Origin: Chitinophagaceae bacterium
GTDB taxonomy: Bacteria; Bacteroidota; Bacteroidia; Chitinophagales; Chitinophagaceae
Reading direction: 5' to 3'
NCBI GenBank assembly: GCA_016721085.1
Contig: JADKJI010000012.1
Coordinates: 124,001 to 188,000, forward strand
DNA: 64,000 bases
Shown here one piece after another: positions 1-8,679 of the stretch. The translations under genes were made by a program, and so were the position numbers. Under the pieces are notes generated by a model, which did no database searches, was not told the DNA's origin, and worked only from the letters and a program-made list of their open reading frames with translations. Every line of letters begins with the position of its first letter. Position 1 is the stretch's first letter.

Positions 1-764
1 TTTTTGGCATCAACATTATAAGGTTTTCCTTCTTTGCAAGGGGCATCTGTGCAGCAGCAGAAATATAGGGTAGAATCATAATTCGCTGGACGGGCAATCG
101 TCTTATCAGCACCAACTCCATAGTCTTTCAGTATGGCAGCCCAGGTGAGGTCTTGAATGATGAGGTAGTTGCCCGGTGCCATAGATTCATTGGAATAAGA
201 TTTGTCTTCCATTCCGATATCATATTTGGCGCCAGCTGAAGCAAAGGCATCACCGAGGTCGGTGCCATCAATAGTTAGTGTTGCATTTACAATCAGTAGT
301 TCCTTTTTCTTATTGATGAATTGCGCTCCAACTACTTTGTTTCCCGATTTAAGAATTTTGTCGAAATGCCAGCCATATTTAACAGATAGGTTTTTCTCTT
401 TTGCGGCCCATGCTTTGAAAATGCTGTCGCCAACATGAGGTTCAAAGCAGGTTTCACTAACCCAGCCGGTGAATAGGTTTCTGGTGCCGTAGTGTTTATA
501 AAGAGCTTCGCGAAATTCCTGCCACATACCACTTGGGAGTTCATCATTTCCATCTGTACAACTTACACCTGCGGCAGTAAGCATACCACCCAGCCAGGGT
601 GTAGATTCTACAATCAGTGTTTTTATGCCGAGGCGTGCCGATTGAAGTCCGGCTGCTGTACCACCTGTGCTTCCCCCCACTACCAGAACATCTGTTTGGA
701 TGGTTGTTTGGGCGTTGCTGCTAACAAAAGAAAGAATGGAAACAAGGAGGAAAAGGCGTCGCAT
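1..764 (-). CDS. FAD-dependent oxidoreductase, N-terminal part (runs off the left edge)
   Basis: About 254 residues are visible from an ATG at 764 and the frame stays open to base 1, so the C-terminus is missing. Residues 1-18 look like a Sec signal peptide ending near SNAQ. A dinucleotide-binding motif follows (DVLVVGGSTGGTAAG, about residues 26-40), then an acidic strand end (LIVES) and the GGMLTAAGV stretch typical of the FAD_oxidored family (PF12831, often named xanthan lyase-like). A CCCTDAPC cluster lies near the visible end. The family is known from exported flavoproteins of Bacteroidota with varied, poorly defined substrates, so I do not assign one. Confidence 0.8.
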   Translation of the reverse strand, partial: MRRLFLLVSILSFVSSNAQTTIQTDVLVVGGSTGGTAAGLQSARLGIKTLIVESTPWLGGMLTAAGVSCTDGNDELPSGMWQEFREALYKHYGTRNLFTGWVSETCFEPHVGDSIFKAWAAKEKNLSVKYGWHFDKILKSGNKVVGAQFINKKKELLIVNATLTIDGTDLGDAFASAGAKYDIGMEDKSYSNESMAPGNYLIIQDLTWAAILKDYGVGADKTIARPANYDSTLYFCCCTDAPCKEGKPYNVDAK

Positions 765-864
765 TGGGAAGTTTTGTTAAATGTAGGGTGAAATTAATTT
801 CTGGAGGGGGAAAGACCAGGATTGGGTGAGGATTTTCTTGTTTTTTTAGGGTGGAAAAACAGAG

Positions 865-950
865 GGTTGACATCTCCCGAGATGTCATCTCGCCAGATGT
901 CATCTCCCGAGATGTCATCTCGAAGGTTGACTTCCCGGGAGAAGTCAACC
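865..950. repeat. Palindromic intergenic repeat cluster (GAGATGTCATCT type)
   Basis: Between two minus-strand genes lies a string of short inverted repeats. A 9-bp arm pair TGACATCTC/GAGATGTCA sits at 868-887, further GATGTCATCT copies follow at 896-920, and GGTTGACTTC/GAAGTCAACC closes the cluster at 925-950. A single related copy occurs near 39958-39972. The cluster can fold into stacked hairpins and could end transcription of the gene that stops at 960, but it has no U-tract. Confidence 0.7.
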
Positions 951-959
951 TGGTTCTGC

Positions 960-2237
960 TCACTTCCTCCTCACAATCGCCTCCACTTCCTCCCGACTCA
1001 CCGCTTTCTGCTGGTCATCAATATTTATCACAATAAGGTATCCCTTATTGCCAGGAGTGGATGTAAACGCACTATAAAGATTGAATTGCTCGCTAACCAG
1101 GAGTCTGCCACTGGTTACATTCCAAATCTCCTTCGCACAAAGACATCCCAGAGTTGGAGAAATCGGGTAGTATGGCTTATCCTTAAAATATTCAGGATCG
1201 ATGGTTGTACCATGGGCTATTATTTCAGAACGACCAATTTTGCCAGCAAAAAATGATTCTGTAAGTGGTTGGTAATTTCTCCAAGACGGCGGAAGTAGTT
1301 GTTGGTAAGCAGTCATTGGTACTATCGATGAATCCCAATCATTATGGAAAAACTTTTTCAAACTATCCTCATAAGGCATTATCATCTGAATGTTGGGAGT
1401 AGGTCCTATGAAGTTGTTATTGGCAACTGCCGTTCCTAATATGCTATATATGCCTTGCGGTGAATTGCCATTAGTTAGAAAATAGGGTAATGATGATCCG
1501 GAACGGGCTAGTTGTTCGAAGATCATAATATGTCCATCACTTCGGCTTACAAAACTGCCATCTGCATTTTGTACAATCGCCATACCGGGATAATCTCTGT
1601 TCCATCGCTGAAAAGAATAAATAATTTTATTCCCTTTTTGCTGTTGATATTTGAATAAGTCTTGTAAGGATGGAGTGGCTTTTTTTCTGAATTGTTCCTG
1701 ATAGCTTAAGTACTTCTCCAATTCCAATAAAAGATCGTTGGAGTCGTAAGCGGGAAACTGCTCCACCATTTTTATCTTTAGATTATTCGCATTGTCCACT
1801 GTATTATTCTTCCTGAAAAGATATACTGCACACATTGCGAAAAGCTTTGGCTGCGATTCCTTTTCAATTACCTTTTGTATGTCCGAAGCGAATTCAGTTG
1901 GATATACAGCATACACAGCTTCTAACAATGCCCTCTTTGTATCGTATTGGAGGCTGTCATAATAAAGGAACATTTTCCTGAACCCATTTTCAACTGTTTC
2001 ATTCCTGAATTGGAATTGGGTTATAGCCCAACAAGCAGATTCGAACCGGTGTTCATTGTCTTCATTAATAGGTTGACTGAATGTTTTGCCAACCGTGTTC
2101 TCCCTGAGGTCCTTTTCTAACCTTTGCCTCTTATTATAAAAAACATAATCGGTATAGATATCCTCCCGCCTCATTTGTCCATGGGCAGTGAACTGGATTA
2201 AGAGGGATGTAACTACTAAAAGAGTAATAATTCTCAT
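960..2237 (-). CDS. Exported protein of unknown function
   Basis: This 425-residue protein starts at the ATG at 2237; an upstream TTG at 2246 is less likely because MRIITLLVVTSLLIQFTAHGQ already forms a complete signal peptide. The mature part is rich in aromatic and charged residues. Residues about 40-190 look helical and repetitive, but I could not assign a HEAT or TPR family. The C-terminal half has many aromatic and Gly/Pro residues. I do not recognise a family. It stands alone between a repeat cluster and the divergent Gfo/Idh/MocA gene, with a 138-bp intergenic region carrying a TTCAAATTTTCAAATT repeat. Confidence 0.7.
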   Translation of the reverse strand: MRIITLLVVTSLLIQFTAHGQMRREDIYTDYVFYNKRQRLEKDLRENTVGKTFSQPINEDNEHRFESACWAITQFQFRNETVENGFRKMFLYYDSLQYDTKRALLEAVYAVYPTEFASDIQKVIEKESQPKLFAMCAVYLFRKNNTVDNANNLKIKMVEQFPAYDSNDLLLELEKYLSYQEQFRKKATPSLQDLFKYQQQKGNKIIYSFQRWNRDYPGMAIVQNADGSFVSRSDGHIMIFEQLARSGSSLPYFLTNGNSPQGIYSILGTAVANNNFIGPTPNIQMIMPYEDSLKKFFHNDWDSSIVPMTAYQQLLPPSWRNYQPLTESFFAGKIGRSEIIAHGTTIDPEYFKDKPYYPISPTLGCLCAKEIWNVTSGRLLVSEQFNLYSAFTSTPGNKGYLIVINIDDQQKAVSREEVEAIVRRK

Positions 2238-2375
2238 GGTTCCCAAAAATACGTATTGGTATTTGTTCAGAATACTTAAATTTAGGAAACTGTTTAATAG
2301 GCTGTTCCTTTTCTATAATAGTTGTATTCATAATTTCCACATTTCCACATCTTCAAATTTTCAAATTACTTTTCC

Positions 2376-3770
2376 ATGTCAAATTCATCCCGCCGCAAAT
2401 TCATCCAGCAATTAAGTGCTTCTGCATTGTTTTTCGGTGCAGGTTCAATCGAAAGGTTGCAAGCCGAAGAAAGGATTGAAAAAAGAATCATTGAGTACGA
2501 TAGGAAGTATACATCGAATGACAAGATTAGGGTGGCTGTGATTGGAACAGGCATCATGGGGCATAATGATATTGAAACTGCTTTGAAAGTGCCAGGCGTA
2601 GAGATCGCAGGCGCCTGTGATCTTTATTCCGGTCGCTTAGAAAGAATGAAGGAATTGTATGGAAAGGATCTCTATACTACCCGTGATTACAGAGAGTTGT
2701 TGCAACGCAAAGATATTGATGCTGTGATAATTGCTACGAGTGACCACCATCACTCCCGTATCTCAATTGATGCCTTGAAAAGCGGAAAGCATGTATACTG
2801 CGAAAAGCCGATGGTTCATAAACTTACCCAAGGGTTACCAGTAATCGATGCATGGAAACAATCAAAGAAAACCATGCAGGTAGGAAGTCAGGGTATCAGC
2901 GGATTCCAATTCGCAAAAGCAAGAGAACTATATCGTGCTGGAGAAATTGGAAAGATCAATCTTATTGAAGCCAGTACCGATCGTCAGGATGCTTTGGGAG
3001 CCTGGCAATATACTTTACCTACAGATGCAAATCCAGATACTGTTGATTGGGATAAGTATCTGGCTGGAATGTCGAAGCAATCTTTCGATGCCAATAAGTT
3101 TTTCCGGTGGAGGAATTATAAAGATTTCGGAACCGGAGTATCTGGCGATTTGTTTGTTCACCTTATAACAGGTATTCATTTCATCACAGGATCTGTTGGT
3201 CCGGTTCGTATCTATTCATCCGGACAATTATGTTATTGGAAAGATGGAAGGGATGTGCCAGATGTAATGACAGCAGTTCTTGATTATCCAGAGACAATTG
3301 AGCATCCTGCTTTTCAGGTACAGTTAAGAGTGAATTTTGTAAGTGGCAGTGGTGATAGGGGAATGACCCGTTTGATTGGTAGTGAAGGCTCGATGGAATT
3401 AGGATGGAATGGAATAACATTGAATCATAGCATAATGGCTAAAGCACCTGGTATTGGAGGATGGGATTCTCTCTCAACCTATCCTGCATCTATGCAGGAA
3501 GAATTGAAGAAGCAGTATGATGCTAAATATTCTGCTGAAGATAAAAAGCGGCCTACCAAACCTGCCATAAGATATACACCTCCTCAAGGTTCTGATGATC
3601 ACGTTGAGCATTTTAAAAACTTCTTTGAAGGAGCACGCACTGGAAAGCCAGTAGTGGAAGATCCCATATTCGGCTTCCGCGCCTGTGCCCCTTGCCTTGC
3701 TGTAAATGATAGTTATTTCTCGAGGAAGATTGTGAATTGGGAGCCGGTGGGGATGAAGGTGAGGGTGTAG
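2376..3770 (+). CDS. Gfo/Idh/MocA family oxidoreductase with Tat signal
   Basis: The 464-residue protein begins with a twin-arginine leader (RRKFIQQ at 6-12, then an Ala/Phe-rich core), so it is probably exported folded with its bound NAD(P). The Rossmann motif GTGIMG is at 57-62 and the family EKP motif (Glu143-Lys144-Pro145) follows, so the dehydrogenase core is complete. A C-terminal domain from about residue 180 matches the GFO_IDH_MocA C-terminal fold. Family members oxidise or epimerise sugars, inositols or glycosides; the substrate here cannot be read from sequence. It converges on the S9 peptidase across a long palindromic repeat. Confidence 0.85.
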   Translation: MSNSSRRKFIQQLSASALFFGAGSIERLQAEERIEKRIIEYDRKYTSNDKIRVAVIGTGIMGHNDIETALKVPGVEIAGACDLYSGRLERMKELYGKDLYTTRDYRELLQRKDIDAVIIATSDHHHSRISIDALKSGKHVYCEKPMVHKLTQGLPVIDAWKQSKKTMQVGSQGISGFQFAKARELYRAGEIGKINLIEASTDRQDALGAWQYTLPTDANPDTVDWDKYLAGMSKQSFDANKFFRWRNYKDFGTGVSGDLFVHLITGIHFITGSVGPVRIYSSGQLCYWKDGRDVPDVMTAVLDYPETIEHPAFQVQLRVNFVSGSGDRGMTRLIGSEGSMELGWNGITLNHSIMAKAPGIGGWDSLSTYPASMQEELKKQYDAKYSAEDKKRPTKPAIRYTPPQGSDDHVEHFKNFFEGARTGKPVVEDPIFGFRACAPCLAVNDSYFSRKIVNWEPVGMKVRV

Positions 3771-3784
3771 TAAGTTTCAAAAAG

Positions 3785-3974
3785 TTCAAGTAGTTCAATA
3801 GCTTCCAGAGGGCTTATTAATTGCAGGCAACCTGAGCTTTTTAGTTTTATAACCGCAGAGGCGCAGAGACGCGGAGGAATCCCCCGCGTCTCTGCGCCTC
3901 TGCGGTTATAAAATCTTATTAATTAAAATAATTACTATTAGTAGTCCCTCTGGAACCTATTGAACTACTTGAAC
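3785..3974. repeat. Nested inverted-repeat element (30-bp perfect hairpin inside a 29-bp outer inverted repeat)
   Basis: The inner stem is a perfect 30-bp inverted repeat, 3845-3874 against 3884-3913, with a 9-nt loop. Its core belongs to the CGCAGAGGCGCAGAGACGC repeat family. An outer inverted repeat, 3785-3813 against 3946-3974, carries the GTTCAAGTAGTTCAATAG motif with one mismatch. The same two-layer arrangement recurs at 19508-19725. It sits between two convergent genes and may act as a bidirectional terminator, but the layout suggests a small non-autonomous element. Confidence 0.8.
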
Positions 3975-3977
3975 CTA

Positions 3978-6470
3978 CTAAAAACCTTTTTTACTCTCCC
4001 CCTTCCCACTCACCTCCGCCTTTTTCACATACTTATCCAACCACTGGTTTTGTTCCCATAACATATGAAGGATGTTTTCTTTACCTGCATATCCATGACT
4101 TTCATATGGCAGGAAGACTAAACGGGTGGTGCCACCATGACCCTTAACGGCATTGTATAAACGCTCACTCTGGATAGGGAAGGTGCCTGGATTATTGTCC
4201 ATTTCTCCGTGAATTAATAATAAAGGGGTCTTTATTTTATCAGCAAAACTGAAAGGACTCATATTATAATATACATCTGGTGCTTGCCAGTAAGTCCTTT
4301 CTTCGGCCTGGAATCCGAAAGGAGTGAGGGTTCTGTTGTAAGCGCCACTTCGGGCAATACCTGCTTTGAACAGTTTTGTATGAGCTAATAAGTTGGCAGT
4401 CATGAAAGCTCCATAGCTATGTCCACCAACAGCTACTCTGTTACTATCACCTACACCCAATTTTGCTAATGCTTGTATAGCTGCATGTGCATTCAGATAT
4501 AACTGAGGAATGAATTTGTCATTTGGTTCTTTATCCCCTTCTCCTACGATAGGCATTTCTGCATTATCCAATACAGCGTATCCTTGAGTGATCCAGAAGA
4601 TGGGTGATCCGTAGTTAATTCGGGTGAAAGTGTATTTGGAACCACGAACTTGTGCAGCATCTGCGGCTGATTTATATTCTCTTGGATAAGCCCACATTAC
4701 AACAGGTAATGGACCATCTCTTTTTGCATCATATCCCTTTGGCAAATAGAGGTCACCGGTAAGGTCGATGCCATCTTCTCTTTTGTAAGAAATCTTTTGT
4801 TTTACTACACCTTCCATTTGTGGGTAAGGGTTTTTGAAATCGGTGATGGCAATTGGAGCAATCCTTTTTTTCAGATTACGTATATAATAATTAGGAACTT
4901 CTGTATTACTTTCTTTAGAAGTTACAAATACTAGATTTTCGGCATCTAACACATCCACCACGTTTTCGTAATAAGGAGCCTGGCATCTCCAGAGCTGTGT
5001 TCCTTTCTTTGTAGTAAGATTGAAGCTCTGAATGAAGGGCATATCGCCTTCGGGAGAGGCACCCTGAGATCGAAGTAATAAATCCCCATTTTTCATCTGC
5101 AAAAGAACTTCGCGTCCAAACATGTTTTTTGAGGTCATTGGAGTGCCGATATCTCCATAAGCATCATTACTACTTCTTTCATTAATCAGTTCCAGGCTAC
5201 CCGAACTTGGGTTGTAAGCGTATAGTTGCTGTTTCCTGTCAAAGTTCATTCCCTGATATACTAAGGCGAGCTTATCATTTCCCCAGATTACGTTTCTTAA
5301 CCTACGTTCAGTTTTGAAAAGCTCTCTGCTTTTTTTCATCATATTTGATAAATCGCCATTGTTGATTGGTGGGGCAAAGCCTTTCGAAAGGGTGCCAATA
5401 TCTGGAAGTTCTATTGCAAATTGAGCATCACGGTATTGAGATTTACTTCTACCTAATCCTTTATCTAATGCTTGTATATAGGTTATCGTTGCCGGATGAT
5501 CAGCTCTCCATTCAAAATCTCTTGGAAAATTCATAACATCATCGAAACCGATAGGTTGTCCCTCAGCTGATGGATTCTTCACTAACTCTCCAAAAAACGC
5601 ACCCTTTACATCCATTACAGCTACTTTATGTGGGAAGCCGCTGATTGGGAAAAGATAAGAAAATGGTTTTTCGATAATCTCTAACAGAAGATAGTTTTTA
5701 TCCGGTGAAACACTGATACTGGAGTAAATTGAAGGAATGCGTAAATAGTTTTCTGTTCCTGATTCGTTTATTGTAAGCTGTGAGGTAGCCATATAATCGA
5801 ACAGGTCTTCATCATAGCCATTTTTAATGAGATCCTGATAGGTACGACTGGCTGCTGATTTTCCCAAATTCTCCTGAACAACAGGTCCTTTCGGTGCCAG
5901 TGGTGCTGGTGGATAGGCCCTGTAATTAGCAGGCACTGTCTTATAAACTAATTTGGAATCATTTATCCAACTAAAGCTGCCACCGGTAACTGTATTGAGT
6001 GATGCTGTATTTATCTTTTTAGCAGTTTGAGTGGCTACATCTGCTATGTACAGGTCAATATGATCGTTGGTTGTATGAGTGAATGCAATCTTTGTTTCAC
6101 CCGGACTCCATTGTATACTTCCAGCTTTTAGGTTAGAAGGTAAACCAGTGATGGGATATTCCTGTCTTGTTTTTATGTTACGAAGTATCAGATTTACAGC
6201 ATAGCCACTACGACTTGGGCCGAAATTCTTTGGATTGATTCGTAAGCCTGCAATTCGTAATTCGGGTTGTGCCAATTCTTCTACTGAAGGGAAAGAGCTT
6301 CTTTCCATAAGTAGCATCCATTCTCCTTTGCTATCAATACTAATACCGGGAGTTGGTTTTGCCATAACAAGGTCAAGTATATCCTTAGGTGGCGTCTTGT
6401 AACTGAAATCATCTTGTGCAGTTGCAAAAAGAGATGATACAAGCAAGAATAAGAAGAGTAACTTTTTCAT
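3978..6470 (-). CDS. S9 family (prolyl oligopeptidase-type) serine peptidase
   Basis: The 830-residue exported peptidase has a signal peptide (MKKLLFLFLLVSSLFATAQ). Residues about 30-560 form a beta-propeller with WD40-like segments, and the alpha/beta hydrolase domain occupies the last 250 residues. The catalytic triad is visible as Ser685 in GGHSYGAF, Asp758 in GEMDNN and His792 in ESHGYAG. The length and the propeller resemble the subgroup of plastid glutamyl endopeptidases more than classical prolyl oligopeptidases (inference). It follows the GH16 gene by 30 nt on the same strand, so the two are probably co-transcribed. Confidence 0.88.
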   Translation of the reverse strand: MKKLLFLFLLVSSLFATAQDDFSYKTPPKDILDLVMAKPTPGISIDSKGEWMLLMERSSFPSVEELAQPELRIAGLRINPKNFGPSRSGYAVNLILRNIKTRQEYPITGLPSNLKAGSIQWSPGETKIAFTHTTNDHIDLYIADVATQTAKKINTASLNTVTGGSFSWINDSKLVYKTVPANYRAYPPAPLAPKGPVVQENLGKSAASRTYQDLIKNGYDEDLFDYMATSQLTINESGTENYLRIPSIYSSISVSPDKNYLLLEIIEKPFSYLFPISGFPHKVAVMDVKGAFFGELVKNPSAEGQPIGFDDVMNFPRDFEWRADHPATITYIQALDKGLGRSKSQYRDAQFAIELPDIGTLSKGFAPPINNGDLSNMMKKSRELFKTERRLRNVIWGNDKLALVYQGMNFDRKQQLYAYNPSSGSLELINERSSNDAYGDIGTPMTSKNMFGREVLLQMKNGDLLLRSQGASPEGDMPFIQSFNLTTKKGTQLWRCQAPYYENVVDVLDAENLVFVTSKESNTEVPNYYIRNLKKRIAPIAITDFKNPYPQMEGVVKQKISYKREDGIDLTGDLYLPKGYDAKRDGPLPVVMWAYPREYKSAADAAQVRGSKYTFTRINYGSPIFWITQGYAVLDNAEMPIVGEGDKEPNDKFIPQLYLNAHAAIQALAKLGVGDSNRVAVGGHSYGAFMTANLLAHTKLFKAGIARSGAYNRTLTPFGFQAEERTYWQAPDVYYNMSPFSFADKIKTPLLLIHGEMDNNPGTFPIQSERLYNAVKGHGGTTRLVFLPYESHGYAGKENILHMLWEQNQWLDKYVKKAEVSGKGESKKGF

Positions 6471-6500
6471 ACTTTATATATTTTACTGATAACTGTTTGC

Positions 6501-7289
6501 TTATTGATAAATTCTAACAAAATCTATTTCCATTTTTTGTGGCCATATCTTTTCATCAACTCCTTTCATTCCTCCCCAGTTACCTCCAACTGCAATATTC
6601 AGGAGTAAATGCATCTTATTGTCAAAAGGCCAGGCTTGATAGCCTGAATGTTCATTAGAAAAACTGAAATATTCTTTTCCGTCAAGGAATATCATCACTT
6701 TCTCTTTATTCCATTCAACAGCATAAGTATGGAATTTTTCATTAAAGTCAGGAGCCATGGTATTAGCGGTTTTCTGCGTGCCGATACTATGATAATACTT
6801 CTTGCAATGTACTGAGGCATGTATTTTGCCAGGGTCGAAACCAACATGTTCCATAATGTCTATTTCACCATCATCAGGCCATTGCAATGGGGTAGTACTT
6901 CCCAACATCCATATAGCAGGCCATGTGCCAAGCCCAATCGGTAGACGGGCCTTCACTTCAATTTTACCATATTGCCAGTCCCCCTTTCCTTTTGTTACAA
7001 GGCGTGCCGATGTATATGACTTCCCCTCATAAGGTTCTCTTATAGCTTCAATAATAAGGTGCCCATTTTCCACACGGGCATTCTCTTTCCTGTTTTTGGT
7101 ATAATACTGGGCTTCGTTATTGCCCCAGCCATGACCACCAACATCATAATTCCACTTGGAACTATCTGGTAAGCCATTGTAATTGAACTCATCGGACCAT
7201 ACTAAGTTCCATTTTTTTGACTGGCTATAGCTATTGGTTGTTGTCATTAGCAGGGTACTAAGAATTGGCAGCAAAAGCATTGTTTTCAT
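6501..7289 (-). CDS. Glycoside hydrolase family 16 (laminarinase/beta-glucanase type)
   Basis: The 262-residue secreted enzyme has a signal peptide of about 22 residues (ending SYSQ) and a single GH16 domain. The catalytic motif Glu142-Ile-Asp144-Ile-Met-Glu147 is intact, giving nucleophile Glu142 and acid/base Glu147. Upstream WPAIWMLG and downstream HSIG/HTYAVEW elements are those of beta-1,3- or beta-1,3(4)-glucanases. No carbohydrate-binding module or T9SS sorting domain is present, so it is probably periplasmic or surface-associated by another route. Its start lies about 75 nt from the divergent his promoter. Confidence 0.9.
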   Translation of the reverse strand: MKTMLLLPILSTLLMTTTNSYSQSKKWNLVWSDEFNYNGLPDSSKWNYDVGGHGWGNNEAQYYTKNRKENARVENGHLIIEAIREPYEGKSYTSARLVTKGKGDWQYGKIEVKARLPIGLGTWPAIWMLGSTTPLQWPDDGEIDIMEHVGFDPGKIHASVHCKKYYHSIGTQKTANTMAPDFNEKFHTYAVEWNKEKVMIFLDGKEYFSFSNEHSGYQAWPFDNKMHLLLNIAVGGNWGGMKGVDEKIWPQKMEIDFVRIYQ

Positions 7290-7364
7290 GGAAAACCTAT
7301 TTTATGGGAAGTTACTTCCTTTGCAAACAAACAAGTGTTGGTTTTCCGAATTTCTAATAAAATT

Positions 7365-7395
7365 TTTGCCGGTTACTTCAGTGGCTTTATCTTTG
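7365..7395 (+). promoter_or_regulatory. his operon promoter (Bacteroidota -33/-7 type)
   Basis: TTTG at 7365-7368, a 19-nt spacer and TATCTTTG at 7388-7395 match the Bacteroidota housekeeping consensus TTTG-N19/21-TAnnTTTG exactly. The leader peptide ATG begins 7 nt after the -7 box, so the transcript should have almost no 5' untranslated region. Confidence 0.85.
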
Positions 7396-7402
7396 CCCTG
7401 CA

Positions 7403-7453
7403 ATGACAAAATTATCCCATACACATCATCATCATTTCTTACCTATCGGGTAG
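7403..7453 (+). CDS. hisL: Histidine operon leader peptide
   Basis: A 16-codon ORF reads M-T-K-L-S-H-T-H-H-H-H-F-L-P-I-G and then TAG. Five of the 16 codons are histidine (7418-7420 and four in a row at 7424-7435). It lies between a consensus promoter and a rho-independent terminator in front of hisG, which is the classical arrangement for sensing charged tRNA-His by ribosome stalling. The stop codon TAG at 7451-7453 is part of the antiterminator segment, so a ribosome that finishes translation masks it. Confidence 0.9.
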   Translation: MTKLSHTHHHHFLPIG

Positions 7454-7513
7454 GCCGGCGATGTATTGTGGGTATACAATAGTTGAGGGCTTACAGCAGT
7501 AGGCCCTTTTTTT
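7450..7513 (+). terminator. his attenuator: terminator hairpin with competing antiterminator
   Basis: The terminator is a 9-bp stem, AGGGCTTAC (7486-7494) with GTAGGCCCT (7499-7507), an AGCA loop and a T7 tract (7507-7513). GTAGGCC also occurs at 7450-7456, overlapping the leader stop codon. It can pair with the same 5' arm to form an antiterminator. Stalling on the His codons leaves 7450-7456 free and favours read-through; normal termination of translation covers it and favours the terminator. Confidence 0.88.
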
Positions 7514-7553
7514 ATTGCATTAATTCAATAAAAGGAAAAGTAATACTATTACT

Positions 7554-8411
7554 ATGGCTATTTTAAAGATCGGAATTCAGAAATCGGGACGTTTATATGA
7601 GGACTCTGTACAATTGTTGAAGGAATGCGGTATTGATCTTCGGAATGTGAAAGATCGACTAAAGACAGAGAGCGATAATTTTCCTCTGGAAGTTTTCTTC
7701 CTGAGAGATGATGATATTCCACAATATGTGGAAGATGGAGTAGCTGATATCGGCATTGTTGGTGAGAACGTATTACTTGAAAAGAATAAGCAGGTAGAAA
7801 CCATTGAAGAGCTTGGTTTTGGTAAATGCCGTTTATCAATCGCCATTCCACGTAATCAGGTGTATGGTGGAGTCGCTTCTTTGGAAGGGAAAAGGATTGC
7901 AACCAGTTATCCTTTTATTGTAAAGAATTATTTGAAGCAACATAATGTAAAGGCAGATATCCATGAAATCAGCGGATCTGTTGAAATAGCTCCAGGTATA
8001 GGGTTGTCAGATGTTGTAGCTGATCTGGTTAGCAGTGGTTCTACTTTGTTCATGAATGGATTGAAAGAAGTGGAAACCATGTTGAAGAGTCAAGCTGTAC
8101 TTATCAAGAATAATAAACTTTCTGATGAGCAATTAGCACTTCTCAATAAATTGTTATTCCGTATTCGCACCGTTAAAAAAGCGAAACGTAATAAATATGT
8201 ATTGCTGAATGCACCCAATGATAAACTAAAAGAAATCATTTCTTTGTTACCTGGAATGAAAAGTCCCACCGTATTACCACTTGCCGAATCTGGTTGGAGC
8301 AGCGTTCATAGTGTATTAAGTGAAGATGAGTTTTGGGATAAGATTGAACAATTGAAAGAAGCAGGTGCGCAGGGGATATTGGTGATTCCGATTGAGAAGA
8401 TGGTGGTGTAA
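7554..8411 (+). CDS. hisG: ATP phosphoribosyltransferase, long form
   Basis: The 285-residue enzyme catalyses the first step of histidine synthesis, joining ATP and PRPP to N1-phosphoribosyl-ATP. The start KIGIQKSGRLYEDS and the PRPP-binding segment VSSGSTLFMNGLKEV (about 159-173) are typical. The length and the C-terminal segment ending in ILVIPIEKMVV show the long form with its own histidine-binding regulatory (ACT-like) domain, so no HisZ partner is required. It is the first structural gene after the attenuator, giving two layers of control: feedback and attenuation. The stop is followed immediately by an AGTCGGGAGTC repeat cluster. Confidence 0.95.
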   Translation: MAILKIGIQKSGRLYEDSVQLLKECGIDLRNVKDRLKTESDNFPLEVFFLRDDDIPQYVEDGVADIGIVGENVLLEKNKQVETIEELGFGKCRLSIAIPRNQVYGGVASLEGKRIATSYPFIVKNYLKQHNVKADIHEISGSVEIAPGIGLSDVVADLVSSGSTLFMNGLKEVETMLKSQAVLIKNNKLSDEQLALLNKLLFRIRTVKKAKRNKYVLLNAPNDKLKEIISLLPGMKSPTVLPLAESGWSSVHSVLSEDEFWDKIEQLKEAGAQGILVIPIEKMVV

Positions 8412-8665
8412 GAGTCGGGAGTCTTTAGTCTGGAGTCGGGAGTCGGTCCGCCGTAAGTCCGGAAGTCGGAAAGACCGAAAGTCCGGAAGAAATACAAGTA
8501 GGGGAGTTAGGTAGTAGGGTAGTAGGGAAGTAGGGAATGAGAGGTTAATGAACAATAGATGGTAATTAATCCTATAAATCTTAATATCTGTCCCAGCTAA
8601 TCCCAAAAATCCTATTAATCCCAGTTATTAATCTCAGTTATCAATCTCAGTTTTTTTTAGAATTT
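8412..8665. repeat. Composite intergenic repeat array (AGTCCGGAAGTC, AGTAGGGAAGT and AATCCCAGCTAATCCC families)
   Basis: The hisG-hisD gap holds three repeat families in a row. Variants of AGTCGGGAGTC/AGTCCGGAAG fill about 8415-8490, AGTAGGG units fill 8498-8536, and CCCAGCTAATCCC-type units fill about 8588-8655. The same order recurs at 22029-22245 and 24744-25008. No gene or terminator is evident, and his transcription must pass through it. Confidence 0.8.
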
Positions 8666-8679
8666 AATTTCAGTTTTGA

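Noticed and set aside
822..1256. Open frames of 144 and 61 codons on the plus strand
   Set aside because: The first half is the GAGATGTCATCT repeat translated and the rest is antisense to the exported hypothetical gene; no family character.
3845..3913. Simple rho-independent terminator
   Set aside because: The 30-bp stem is far longer than a terminator, it is not followed by a T-tract, and it sits within a second, outer inverted repeat.
7558..7902. Antisense frame inside hisG
   Set aside because: Shadow of the hisG codon pattern; no start context and no recognisable protein.
8306..8606. Minus-strand frames through the hisG-hisD gap
   Set aside because: They are translations of repeat units (Ser/Leu/Pro-rich) and occur at each similar repeat array.
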